From positions 43,194-107,193 of the forward strand of contig ASZN01000006.1 in the NCBI GenBank assembly GCA_000406005.1: a stretch of DNA of 64,000 nucleotides, given 5' to 3'. Positions 1 through 6,694 of the stretch are shown here, in pieces. A program made the position numbers and the translations under genes. A model generated the notes under the pieces. That model worked only from the letters and a program-made list of their open reading frames with translations, did not search any database and was not told the origin of the DNA. Positions within the stretch are counted from its first letter, which is position 1, and every line of letters starts with the position of its first letter. The stretch comes from Candidatus Poribacteria bacterium WGA-3G. GTDB taxonomy: Bacteria; Poribacteria; WGA-4E; WGA-3G.

Positions 1-390
1 ATCTTCATCCAATAATACAAAGCCTTGTCCGCGCAGAACCGATATAATTGGCACATCTTTAACTGACAATTCTTCAGAAACCACAGGATTGTCCACCTCC
101 GCTTTCAGTTCAAGTTCATAAGTACTAGGAGTTCCCTCAATCTTGGTTTTTAATTGGAATGTGATGTGATTTTCTTCACGTGCCCAAAGGGAGTTTCGGC
201 TTAATTCAAATGAGACAGGTTCTTCAGAAATCATCTGATTGAGATTATACAAAGCATTCAGGGTATTTGATTTTCCACTTGCATTGGGACCAACAAAAAC
301 TGTCAATGACCTAAGCGGGAGCGTAACATTCCGTAAACTCCGGTAGTTTTTGATATGGATTTTCTCTAAAAACGCTTTTTGTTTGGACAT
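1..390 (-). CDS. AAA family ATPase, RecF/AAA_21-like N-terminus (partial)
   Basis: The first 130 residues of a P-loop ATPase are present; the gene runs off the left edge. After the opening MSKQKAF a typical ABC/SMC-like head begins (IKNYRSLRNVTL), followed by Walker A GPNASGKSN at about residues 37-45 and a beta-rich arm. This is the layout of the AAA_21/AAA_15 'overcoming lysogenization defect' class, often found in defence islands and sometimes paired with a TOPRIM nuclease. The start is supported by an AAAGG motif 8 nt upstream of the ATG at 390. Signature and Walker B motifs lie outside the window, so the precise family is open. Confidence 0.8.
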   Translation of the reverse strand, partial: MSKQKAFLEKIHIKNYRSLRNVTLPLRSLTVFVGPNASGKSNTLNALYNLNQMISEEPVSFELSRNSLWAREENHITFQLKTKIEGTPSTYELELKAEVDNPVVSEELSVKDVPIISVLRGQGFVLLDED

Positions 391-430
391 AGGTTTCGCC
401 TTTATACCATGATTAAACTTTAGGCATGGC

Positions 431-805
431 TTAGTTTTCAAGGTTCAAGAGTGCCTGCGTGAACTCATCAATGTTTGATGCACGGGCGGCGACGCGGTGT
501 AACTGATCCAGACGCTGTAGATCGTCAATGGCACCAAGAAAAGGCTTTAGTTTCTCTGCGACATCGGTCTGAAATCGGACATCCAACACTGCAAGTATCG
601 CCTCAACAGCATACTGTTTTTTGCCTTGTTCGATGCCTTGTTCGATGCCTTGTTCGATGCCTTGTTCGATGCCTTGTTCGATGCCTTGTTCAAAACTTTT
701 CTCACTAAAGTATTGGACGATAGAAGATTCTTGCACGATGACCTCCGATATCCAGTGTCGTAAACGGCTACCGCTTGCACGCGCGGTCCTCGTGGATGAG
801 GTCAT
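431..805 (-). pseudogene. Rpn-family-like C-terminal tail with EQGI repeats, probably truncated
   Basis: An open frame of about 124 residues whose centre is a run of five to six EQGI repeats, followed by a helical tail (AVEAILAVLDVRF, AEKLKPFL). This resembles the C-terminus of Rpn/PD-(D/E)XK putative transposase-nucleases, which often carry E/Q-G-rich repeats before a helical end. The catalytic PD-(D/E)XK part is absent: upstream the frame has only a short segment (RLRHWISEVIVQESS) before meeting the end of the preceding small gene, with which it overlaps out of frame. The best reading is a decayed fragment or a small stand-alone coiled protein. The ATG at 805 has no clear Shine-Dalgarno site. 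Confidence 0.45.
623..692. repeat. 12-bp tandem repeat (about 5.8 units) coding EQGI
   Basis: The unit gccttgttcgat is repeated five times perfectly plus a partial sixth copy. The length is a multiple of three, so unit gain or loss keeps the minus-strand frame. Several frames stay open through it, which explains spurious reading frames on both strands. Confidence 0.95.
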
Positions 806-1007
806 CAACAAAATCTATGCGCTCCTCATCGGTCATTTTATCCCAATCTAAACCTCGAGACGCGGATAACTTCCGAAGTTGTGCCTCGGCGTAATCCCTA
901 AGTGCTTTTCGTTCAGCATCCTTTTGATCTGTAGTATCACGCGGGATCAGCTGCTTATCTTCTGATAGCACTTCTTGATCAGTTGTTAATTCAGTGGTTC
1001 CACTCAT
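768..1007 (-). CDS. Small acidic protein of unknown function
   Basis: A 79-residue charged protein with a probable long helix (DAERKALRDYAEAQLRKLSASRG) and an acidic end (MTDEERIDFVDDLIHEDR). I do not recognise a named family. The start is well supported: GGGGAG lies 7 nt before the ATG at 1007. It precedes and overlaps the EQGI-repeat fragment by a few codons, so the two may be translationally coupled. Size, charge and position next to restriction and toxin genes would suit an antitoxin-like or nuclease-associated accessory protein, but that is inference only. Confidence 0.6.
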   Translation of the reverse strand: MSGTTELTTDQEVLSEDKQLIPRDTTDQKDAERKALRDYAEAQLRKLSASRGLDWDKMTDEERIDFVDDLIHEDRACKR

Positions 1008-1429
1008 TTCATTTCTCCCCCTAAATACTATGGATGGTTAAGCCTCTCTACTTACTTATGCGGGCATTTTCTAATACAATCAACAAGATACCGAGCGTTG
1101 ACATCGCGCATAAGTCTCCTCCTAATGCCGTTATTGCAAATTATACACCGTTGTGTTGTATCTGTCAATTGCTTTTAGGAACCGTGTCAGTGCCATTCAA
1201 TTTTAAGAAATTATTGGGTTGGATGTCTTTTTTTCCAGGATCTGCTGCGAAATGCTGCGAAATGCTGCGAAAATTTCTGCGTTTTGTTTTAAAGCATAAC
1301 ATATATTAAGTATTAACACCTGCGAAAAGGACAACACCAAAAACGGACAATTGAATGACCCTGGGATCAGTGGCAATATCAAGTTCGGATACGTCAATCT
1401 CACCAGAGATGAGTTTGGAGAGGACCAAA
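1008..1429. other. Intergenic stretch with hsdS 3'-end remnant
   Basis: About 420 bp without a complete gene. It contains a threefold copy of tgctgcgaaa near 1243-1272 and, at 1380-1427, a near-copy of the codons for the HsdS C-terminus (KLISGEIDVSELDI) in minus-strand sense. No other coding signal, RNA gene or clear terminator was seen. Confidence 0.7.
1380..1427 (-). repeat. Duplicate of hsdS 3' end (second copy at 1681-1728)
   Basis: The two stretches share a perfect 22-bp core (caagttcggatacgtcaatc plus two bases) and about 48 bp with five or six mismatches. Both code KLISGEIDVSELDI on the minus strand. The copy at 1681-1728 lies in the hsdS frame; this one lies just past the stop of the DUF433 tail. 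The DUF433-coding segment is therefore bracketed by direct repeats. Confidence 0.85.
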
Positions 1430-3013
1430 TCACTTCACCTTTTCTTGATACGCGCGACACGCCGCAATGTCTTCATGTACAACGCTGGGATAATTTTCAA
1501 CAATATCTTTCTCGCTCCACCCTTGTTTTAGTAAACCAAGAATAAACGCAACAGCCAAACGCGTCCCTTTGATAACAGGTTTTCCACCGAGGATTTTTCC
1601 ATCGGAATGCAAACGCTCTGTTAGCGGGTATGGAATGTATGTCCCACCTTTTGTTGGCTGTATTCCATTTATGTTAATGTCAAGTTCGGATACGTCAATC
1701 TCGCCGGAGATAAGTTTAGGGAGGAGGTGGTCGCGGGTTTGGCGGAGGTTGTCGTTTTTCTTCAACATCATCTGTATTGAATCCAGCATTGGAATGACAA
1801 CATCACTGAATCTCTTAATCAACAAATCTGGAGGTCTAAAAAATGGCATCATCGCTAGGGCGTTATCCCATGTGGCATAAGGAATTGTGCTTCCCGTTGA
1901 ATGATTGCTGGAATATTGAACAGTAGAATCCTGAAATGCCGTAAAGAGATCAAAAGGATAATTATTAAGGTTTTTCGATCTGAAAACAAAACAGGTCTGT
2001 CGTGTAATACCATCAAAAGGTGCAAAAATCACCTTATGGAAATATGACCTCATTGCTCCAAACAAAATGTCGTTTCTCTTGAAAGCAATTAAACTACTTT
2101 TAGCTTCACTAGGCGGTTTGTATTCCATAAGCGAGATTGAACGTCTGGGAATGCAATCAATTGGAACATAAGGTAAGTGATCTAGGTGCTTTCCCGGTTT
2201 CACTTTCTCTCTAACATTTTCAACTATATCTCCGAACTCTCCTATTTCCCAGCCTTGTGGTATCGGTCCCAATGGTGATTCTATCATCGGGACGTTTTCA
2301 TGTCCGGGGAATCGGAAATGGACGAACCATTCTCGGTAGAGGGTTTGTGCCATGTCTTCAAGGATTTTGATGCGGCGGGTGTTGTTTTCGATGAGGTCGT
2401 CGTAGGCGGAGAGGACGGCGGCGATTTTTCGTTGCATTGCGAGAGAATAGGCTGGAATACGGATATCCTCAACCGATGACAAGATTGCACGTTGACGGCC
2501 TGATGCTCCGGTCATACTCTTCACAGCAGGATCCCGAATTACAGAACTCAGAGCCAAGTAAAATATATAAGTTGAGTCCGAGACATTGGGTTTACCACGA
2601 AAGATGAAGAACTCTGTTGATCCAAAACAAGGTTCATTCTTCGTGTGTTTGGATCGGACGATCTTCCCATTTTCTAAACAAGGCGTAATGCGGGCAAAGA
2701 GCGTGTCGCCAGCTTGAAACCGTGAGCCTCCGCCTTTGTAGGCTCGTTTCTTCATCGGGTAAACAAACGCATTGCCTGGAGTGACATCAGCCATTTCAAC
2801 GTACGGATATTCTTTTCCCTTCTCTAATCGGATGCGCGGGTTAACCTCAACGAAATCGCCAAAACGAATTGTGTCTCTCATCTTATTTCCTCTTTTACGT
2901 GGCTTTAGGTTAACCTTAACTTCCACTTCACAGGTTTCGTCCCAATAATCGGCGAGGTCATGCGTGTCCCAAAATTCGCCGATCTCCTCTGGTGTTGCAT
3001 CGGGAGGCGGCAT
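1430..3013 (-). CDS. hsdS: Type I restriction specificity subunit HsdS with CopG-like head and DUF433 tail
   Basis: One 527-residue frame with three parts. Residues 1-44 (EFWDTHDLADYWDE and following) match the start of CopG-type antitoxins that partner BrnT-like toxins. Residues 45 to about 444 are HsdS: two target-recognition domains separated by conserved helices (IAAVLSAYDDLIENN, and LRQTRDHLLPKLISGE near 430), which together select the DNA sequence methylated by the HsdM complex. Residues about 465-527 (KILGGKPVIKGTRLAVAFIL) form a DUF433 helix-turn-helix domain, normally an antitoxin. An internal ATG at 2881 has a good site (AGAGGAA) just upstream, so HsdS may be made from there and the CopG part may be a truncated leftover read through in frame. 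It follows higA by 14 nt and is probably in one operon with hsdM. No hsdR is visible in the window. Confidence 0.9.
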   Translation of the reverse strand: MPPPDATPEEIGEFWDTHDLADYWDETCEVEVKVNLKPRKRGNKMRDTIRFGDFVEVNPRIRLEKGKEYPYVEMADVTPGNAFVYPMKKRAYKGGGSRFQAGDTLFARITPCLENGKIVRSKHTKNEPCFGSTEFFIFRGKPNVSDSTYIFYLALSSVIRDPAVKSMTGASGRQRAILSSVEDIRIPAYSLAMQRKIAAVLSAYDDLIENNTRRIKILEDMAQTLYREWFVHFRFPGHENVPMIESPLGPIPQGWEIGEFGDIVENVREKVKPGKHLDHLPYVPIDCIPRRSISLMEYKPPSEAKSSLIAFKRNDILFGAMRSYFHKVIFAPFDGITRQTCFVFRSKNLNNYPFDLFTAFQDSTVQYSSNHSTGSTIPYATWDNALAMMPFFRPPDLLIKRFSDVVIPMLDSIQMMLKKNDNLRQTRDHLLPKLISGEIDVSELDININGIQPTKGGTYIPYPLTERLHSDGKILGGKPVIKGTRLAVAFILGLLKQGWSEKDIVENYPSVVHEDIAACRAYQEKVK

Positions 3014-3027
3014 TGGGTCTCGTTTGC

Positions 3028-3354
3028 TTACGTAACAAAAACTCGCTGGCCCCTAACTGTTTTGTCCGAAGGCTTAATATGAATTTCAACCTTGCGGTTC
3101 ATCTGCTTCAGAATCATTAGCAACCGCTCGACTGTGAAATTAAAATCCATTTCCTTCAGGCGGGACACATCAGATGGATCGAGTCCAAAGCGTGCTTTTG
3201 CTTTTACTGGTGTTAGTTTTTGTTCCTCAAGAAGATGGTGGATTGCGAAGGCAAGGTCTACCCTTAACTGTTCGTATTCCGCTTCTTCCTCAGAGAAACC
3301 GATGTCGAAAAATACATTCCCTGAACTCTCCTCAATTTTGATCTCTTCACTCAT
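3028..3354 (-). CDS. higA: HigA-like XRE family antitoxin
   Basis: A 108-residue protein with a helix-turn-helix in its second half (LTPVKAKARFGLDPSDVSRLKE) followed by a short beta segment with IHIKPSD, the arrangement of HigA-type antitoxins (HTH_37 class). Such proteins bind and neutralise the adjacent RelE/HigB-like toxin and repress their shared promoter. It overlaps the upstream toxin gene by 8 nt, so translation is coupled, and the toxin-first order is the one usual for higBA. It sits between hsdM and hsdS, 14 nt before the latter, so the pair is probably transcribed with the modification genes. Confidence 0.85.
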   Translation of the reverse strand: MSEEIKIEESSGNVFFDIGFSEEEAEYEQLRVDLAFAIHHLLEEQKLTPVKAKARFGLDPSDVSRLKEMDFNFTVERLLMILKQMNRKVEIHIKPSDKTVRGQRVFVT

Positions 3355-3703
3355 TTTTTTCCTCCATCTCTCGCGCTATTCTCAGGCGTTGTTTAATCAA
3401 GTCAATTTCCCTTTTGGGTGTTCTGATACCACGAGTGGATTTCTTCTGAAATACATGAAGTACATAGATGTTCTCGCCAATCTTAACAGTATAAACCGCA
3501 CGGTAGGTGTTCGTATCGTAACGAGCGACGATCTCAAATACGCCTGAACCTACTCCTATCAGAGGTTTGGCATTCCGATGTTTACCTCCAATTTGAGCAA
3601 TACGTAATGCCTCACCTACTGCATCTCGTGCGGGTTTGGGAAAACGCCGCACCTGTTCACGAGAATCCCCAACCCATTTTACATCTCTCATTACCTCATT
3701 CAC
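3347..3703 (-). CDS. higB: HigB/RelE-like type II toxin (phage Gp49-like family)
   Basis: A 118-residue protein of the RelE/ParE superfamily, Gp49-like branch: KWVGDSREQVRRFPKPARDAVGE at the start, then a central beta sheet (VFEIVARYDTNTYRAVYTV) and YVLHVFQKKSTRGIRTPKREID. Proteins of this branch are ribosome-dependent mRNA endonucleases held inactive by an XRE antitoxin, here encoded just downstream with an 8-nt overlap. It starts 18 nt after hsdM. A second in-frame Met (residue 5) is an alternative start. The conserved core is intact, so the toxin is probably functional. Confidence 0.85.
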   Translation of the reverse strand: MNEVMRDVKWVGDSREQVRRFPKPARDAVGEALRIAQIGGKHRNAKPLIGVGSGVFEIVARYDTNTYRAVYTVKIGENIYVLHVFQKKSTRGIRTPKREIDLIKQRLRIAREMEEKNE

Positions 3704-3721
3704 AATTCCAATCCTTTGATA

Positions 3722-5287
3722 TTATACCCTATCTTCTAAAATCTTTACAACGTTTTCCGAAATGTGTTCCTCCAGTTGACGTGCCTCGGCGTTTAGGACC
3801 GCTAATTCCTCGTTGAGCTGCGTGAATCGTTCGGTGAAGTCAAAATCATCGGTTGTCTGTTCGTCAACCCCGACATAGCGTCCGGGGTTCAGACTCCAGC
3901 CTTGTGACTCAATCTCGGCAATCGTAGCGACCTTGCAAAGCCCGGGAACATCCATGTATTCTGTATCGGGGAATTTTGAGGCGAAGAAATCTGCGCTGTC
4001 GTGTTGATTCTCTGGTGCTTCTCCGCGATAGCACCTGACGATGTTTGCGAGGAATTCGAGTTGTCCGGGTGTGAATTCGCGATGTGCGCGGCTCACTTGC
4101 TGATAGAGATGGCGTGCGTCAATGAACAAGACTTTATCGTGTCTATCGCTGTTCCGTTTGGACTTATCGAAAAACCAGAGGGTACAGGGTAAAGTAACAG
4201 TATAAAAGAAATTTGAGGCGATGCTGACGATGACATCGACTGCGCCCGATTCAATAATTTGGCGGCGGATGTCGAGTTCAGAGGCGCGTGCATCGGCGGC
4301 GGAGTTCGCCATGACGAAACCTGCGCGCCCAGATTCAGAGAGCGAAGTATAGAACAGTTGTATCCAAAGGTAGTTGGCATTATCAACGCGAGGCATACCG
4401 AACGGAAATCGGGGATCGTCTTTGATGCGTTCTCTATCTACGCGATCGACATTGAAGGGTGGATTTGCCATCACAAAATCAAACCGACCGAAGCAGTTGT
4501 GCGGATCCTCATAGTAACTATTTGCCTGTTTGATATCGCCTTCAAGCGCGTGAACGGCGAGATTCATCTTACACAACCTGATAGTTTCGGCGACGCGTTC
4601 AACGCCGTAAATGCTGATGTCTCCGGGGTTACCATTTTTCTTGTGGTTGTTAATGAACGCTGCACTCTGGACGAACATGCCACCGGAGCCGCACGCGGGA
4701 TCAAGGATGCGTCCGTGAAAGGGCTGTATAATCTCAACGATGAGTTTGACGAGCGAAGTCGGCGTGAAGAATTCACCGCCGCGTTGCCCTTCGCTCATGG
4801 CGAAATTGCCGAGGAAGTACTCATAAACCTTCCCGAAAGCATCTCCTTCAATGTCCATAGGGATCTGTTCCATGATACGGAGGAGTTCAAGGAGTGTGCT
4901 CTTTTCCAGACGATTGTACGTCTTCGGTAGGACTCCATTGACCTGTGAATTTTCCGTTTCTATTGCCTTCATAGCGCTTGTGATGGCTTGTCCGATGTTT
5001 TCACTTTCTGGCAAATTCAGTAGGTATTGAAAACGTGAATGCTCTGGCAGATAAAGTACACCGCGGGCTTGACATTCCATTCTCAGGTCGGGATGCCTGC
5101 GGCTGTTTGGATCGACTTCGCTGCTGATTTCTTGTTCAGCCTGTGTAAATTTGTGATCGGCGTATCGTAAAAAAATAAGACCGAGGACAGGTGTTGAGTA
5201 TTCGGATGCCTTAAGACGTGAGTTGGCTCTGAGTTCATCGGCAGCACTCCAGAGCCTATTTTCGATGTCGGTGAGATTGGTGTTCAT
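3722..5287 (-). CDS. hsdM: Type I restriction-modification DNA methyltransferase subunit HsdM
   Basis: A full-length 521-residue N6-adenine methyltransferase. It opens with the HsdM N-terminal helical domain (ENRLWSAADELRANSRL), then GGEFFTPTSLVKLIVEI, the SAM-binding motif DPACGSGG at residues 196-203 and the catalytic NPPF at 275-278. With HsdS it forms the modification enzyme (usually M2S) and, with HsdR, the restriction nuclease. The ATG overlaps the stop of the upstream RNA-ligase-like gene by one base (TAATG), so the operon extends upstream. Downstream come higB, higA and hsdS with gaps of 18 nt or less. HsdR is not in the window; it may lie beyond the left edge or be missing. Confidence 0.95.
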   Translation of the reverse strand: MNTNLTDIENRLWSAADELRANSRLKASEYSTPVLGLIFLRYADHKFTQAEQEISSEVDPNSRRHPDLRMECQARGVLYLPEHSRFQYLLNLPESENIGQAITSAMKAIETENSQVNGVLPKTYNRLEKSTLLELLRIMEQIPMDIEGDAFGKVYEYFLGNFAMSEGQRGGEFFTPTSLVKLIVEIIQPFHGRILDPACGSGGMFVQSAAFINNHKKNGNPGDISIYGVERVAETIRLCKMNLAVHALEGDIKQANSYYEDPHNCFGRFDFVMANPPFNVDRVDRERIKDDPRFPFGMPRVDNANYLWIQLFYTSLSESGRAGFVMANSAADARASELDIRRQIIESGAVDVIVSIASNFFYTVTLPCTLWFFDKSKRNSDRHDKVLFIDARHLYQQVSRAHREFTPGQLEFLANIVRCYRGEAPENQHDSADFFASKFPDTEYMDVPGLCKVATIAEIESQGWSLNPGRYVGVDEQTTDDFDFTERFTQLNEELAVLNAEARQLEEHISENVVKILEDRV

Positions 5288-5835
5288 TATTGATTCCTTG
5301 TCTGGAATGGGAATTGTTCGGCGACGACGAACCGATCCTCTGTTTCGGGTGCTCGGTAGATGAGACTGATCGCTTCCATCTCACATTGTACCGGCTGCCA
5401 TTCGGTTTGGAGACGCTGCTGTTCGGTCTGCAAGGAACGGTGCTGGAATTGTCCGACGGAGAGGTGCGGATGAAATCCGCCAGCAAAGCGTGCCGTGTCG
5501 TTGTAGTCTGGTAGATGCGTCATGAGTGCGTTGTGGAGTTCCAATATCTCGTCTTCGGGTTCCGGAACGAGGAACATGGTACACGATTTACGGTGTTTGA
5601 ATGCGTCGAAACGTGTGAGTCGGATGGAAAACGGGGAGACCTGTTGTGCGGCTTTCGCGAGTGCTGCGGTAATCGCTGCGAAATCTCGACGTTCCGCGAA
5701 CGGATAGAGGAGCGTTATGTGGGGCATCCATCGCCTGAAGTTTCGGTCGTGAATCTGCCGGATGGCTTGGATGGGTGGCTGCACGGTTTCTGGTGGGATG
5801 AGAACGACTGCTGTGGTGTGGGTTTTGTTTGGCAT
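5287..5835 (-). CDS. 2'-5' RNA ligase / cyclic phosphodiesterase family protein
   Basis: A 182-residue 2H-phosphoesterase-fold protein. The two hallmark H-x-T/S motifs are PHITLLYPF near residue 39 and HPHLSVGQF near residue 122. Family members hydrolyse 2',3'-cyclic or 2',5' phosphodiester bonds in RNA or nucleotides, or ligate RNA ends in vitro. The second motif is H-L-S, an accepted variant. It follows the SDR gene by 9 nt and its stop overlaps the hsdM start, so it is apparently co-transcribed with the restriction genes. The substrate cannot be told from sequence. Confidence 0.85.
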   Translation of the reverse strand: MPNKTHTTAVVLIPPETVQPPIQAIRQIHDRNFRRWMPHITLLYPFAERRDFAAITAALAKAAQQVSPFSIRLTRFDAFKHRKSCTMFLVPEPEDEILELHNALMTHLPDYNDTARFAGGFHPHLSVGQFQHRSLQTEQQRLQTEWQPVQCEMEAISLIYRAPETEDRFVVAEQFPFQTRNQ

Positions 5836-5844
5836 CTGGTATGT

Positions 5845-6618
5845 CTATACCCCTGCGGCGAAGCCGCCATCAACGAGCAGGGATGCACCGGTGATCCATT
5901 CGGCATCGTCGGAGGCGAGGAAGACACAGGCACGTCCGATGTCTCTCGGTATCCCGAAACGCGGTAAGGCGGTCTTTTCGAGTGCCTCTTCAATCTGTTC
6001 TGGCGTGAGGTAGTCCTGGATGGCTGTTTCAATATAACCGGGACATACGGCGTTAACGGTTATACCGTATTGTCCGATCTCTAATGCGGTATCTCGTACC
6101 ATGTTGACGACAGCGGCTTTCGCTGGCGCGTAGGCGGGTCCTGCGCCGCCACCATAGGCATGAACGGAAGCGATCTGGATAATACGACCAAATTTCGACT
6201 GCTTCAGATATGGGATTGCGAGTTTCGTGGACATGAAAACGCCACGGAGGTTAACACCGACAACGCTATCCCAATCGGCGATTGAGATTTCTTGTGAGCC
6301 GCCGGGGATGTGGATCCCGGCGTTGTTGACGAGAACATCGAGTCCGCCGAAATGTTCGACAGTCTGCTGAATTGCGTTTGCGATTTGTGTTTCGTCGGCG
6401 ACATCGGTTTGGAGGAATACGCCTTGCGTGCCGAGTTTTTCGATTTCGGAGACGGTTGGCGTTGTGACATCGGTTTCGTGATATTTGCCGCGAAGGGGTG
6501 TCTCTTGCTTATCTATGACAGCGACACGCGCGCCCTCACGGGCAAATTCGAGTGCGATGCCGCGCCCGATGCCCGAACTCCCGCCGGTTATAATGCAAAC
6601 ACGGTCCTTGAGTAACAT
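5845..6618 (-). CDS. Short-chain dehydrogenase/reductase (SDR), classical type
   Basis: A 257-residue NAD(P)-dependent oxidoreductase. It has the Rossmann glycine motif TGGSSGIG near residues 11-18, the structural NNAG, the catalytic Ser followed by the Y-x-x-x-K pair (YAPAKA), and the C-terminal SLLVDGG of the 3-oxoacyl-ACP reductase-like branch. Asp at the end of beta-2 (VIDK) favours NAD over NADP. The start follows AAGGAAA. The substrate is unknown; neighbours give no pathway context. Confidence 0.9.
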   Translation of the reverse strand: MLLKDRVCIITGGSSGIGRGIALEFAREGARVAVIDKQETPLRGKYHETDVTTPTVSEIEKLGTQGVFLQTDVADETQIANAIQQTVEHFGGLDVLVNNAGIHIPGGSQEISIADWDSVVGVNLRGVFMSTKLAIPYLKQSKFGRIIQIASVHAYGGGAGPAYAPAKAAVVNMVRDTALEIGQYGITVNAVCPGYIETAIQDYLTPEQIEEALEKTALPRFGIPRDIGRACVFLASDDAEWITGASLLVDGGFAAGV

Positions 6619-6694
6619 TAAAAAACGTTTCCTTAAGTTGAAACAACTTGCAAATGCCCAATTTTCTCATCTGAAGGTGTAATCCGCGCAGATA

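Noticed and set aside
623..692. Possible CRISPR-like array
   Set aside because: The repeats are contiguous 12-mers without spacers and keep a coding frame.
475..851. Plus-strand frames reading CLVRCLVR and MPCSMPCS repeats
   Set aside because: They are antisense readings of the 12-bp EQGI repeat, with no ribosome site and no similarity outside it.
4259..4930. 223-residue plus-strand frame opposite hsdM
   Set aside because: hsdM motifs run through the same DNA on the minus strand; the plus product has no recognisable pattern and no ribosome site.
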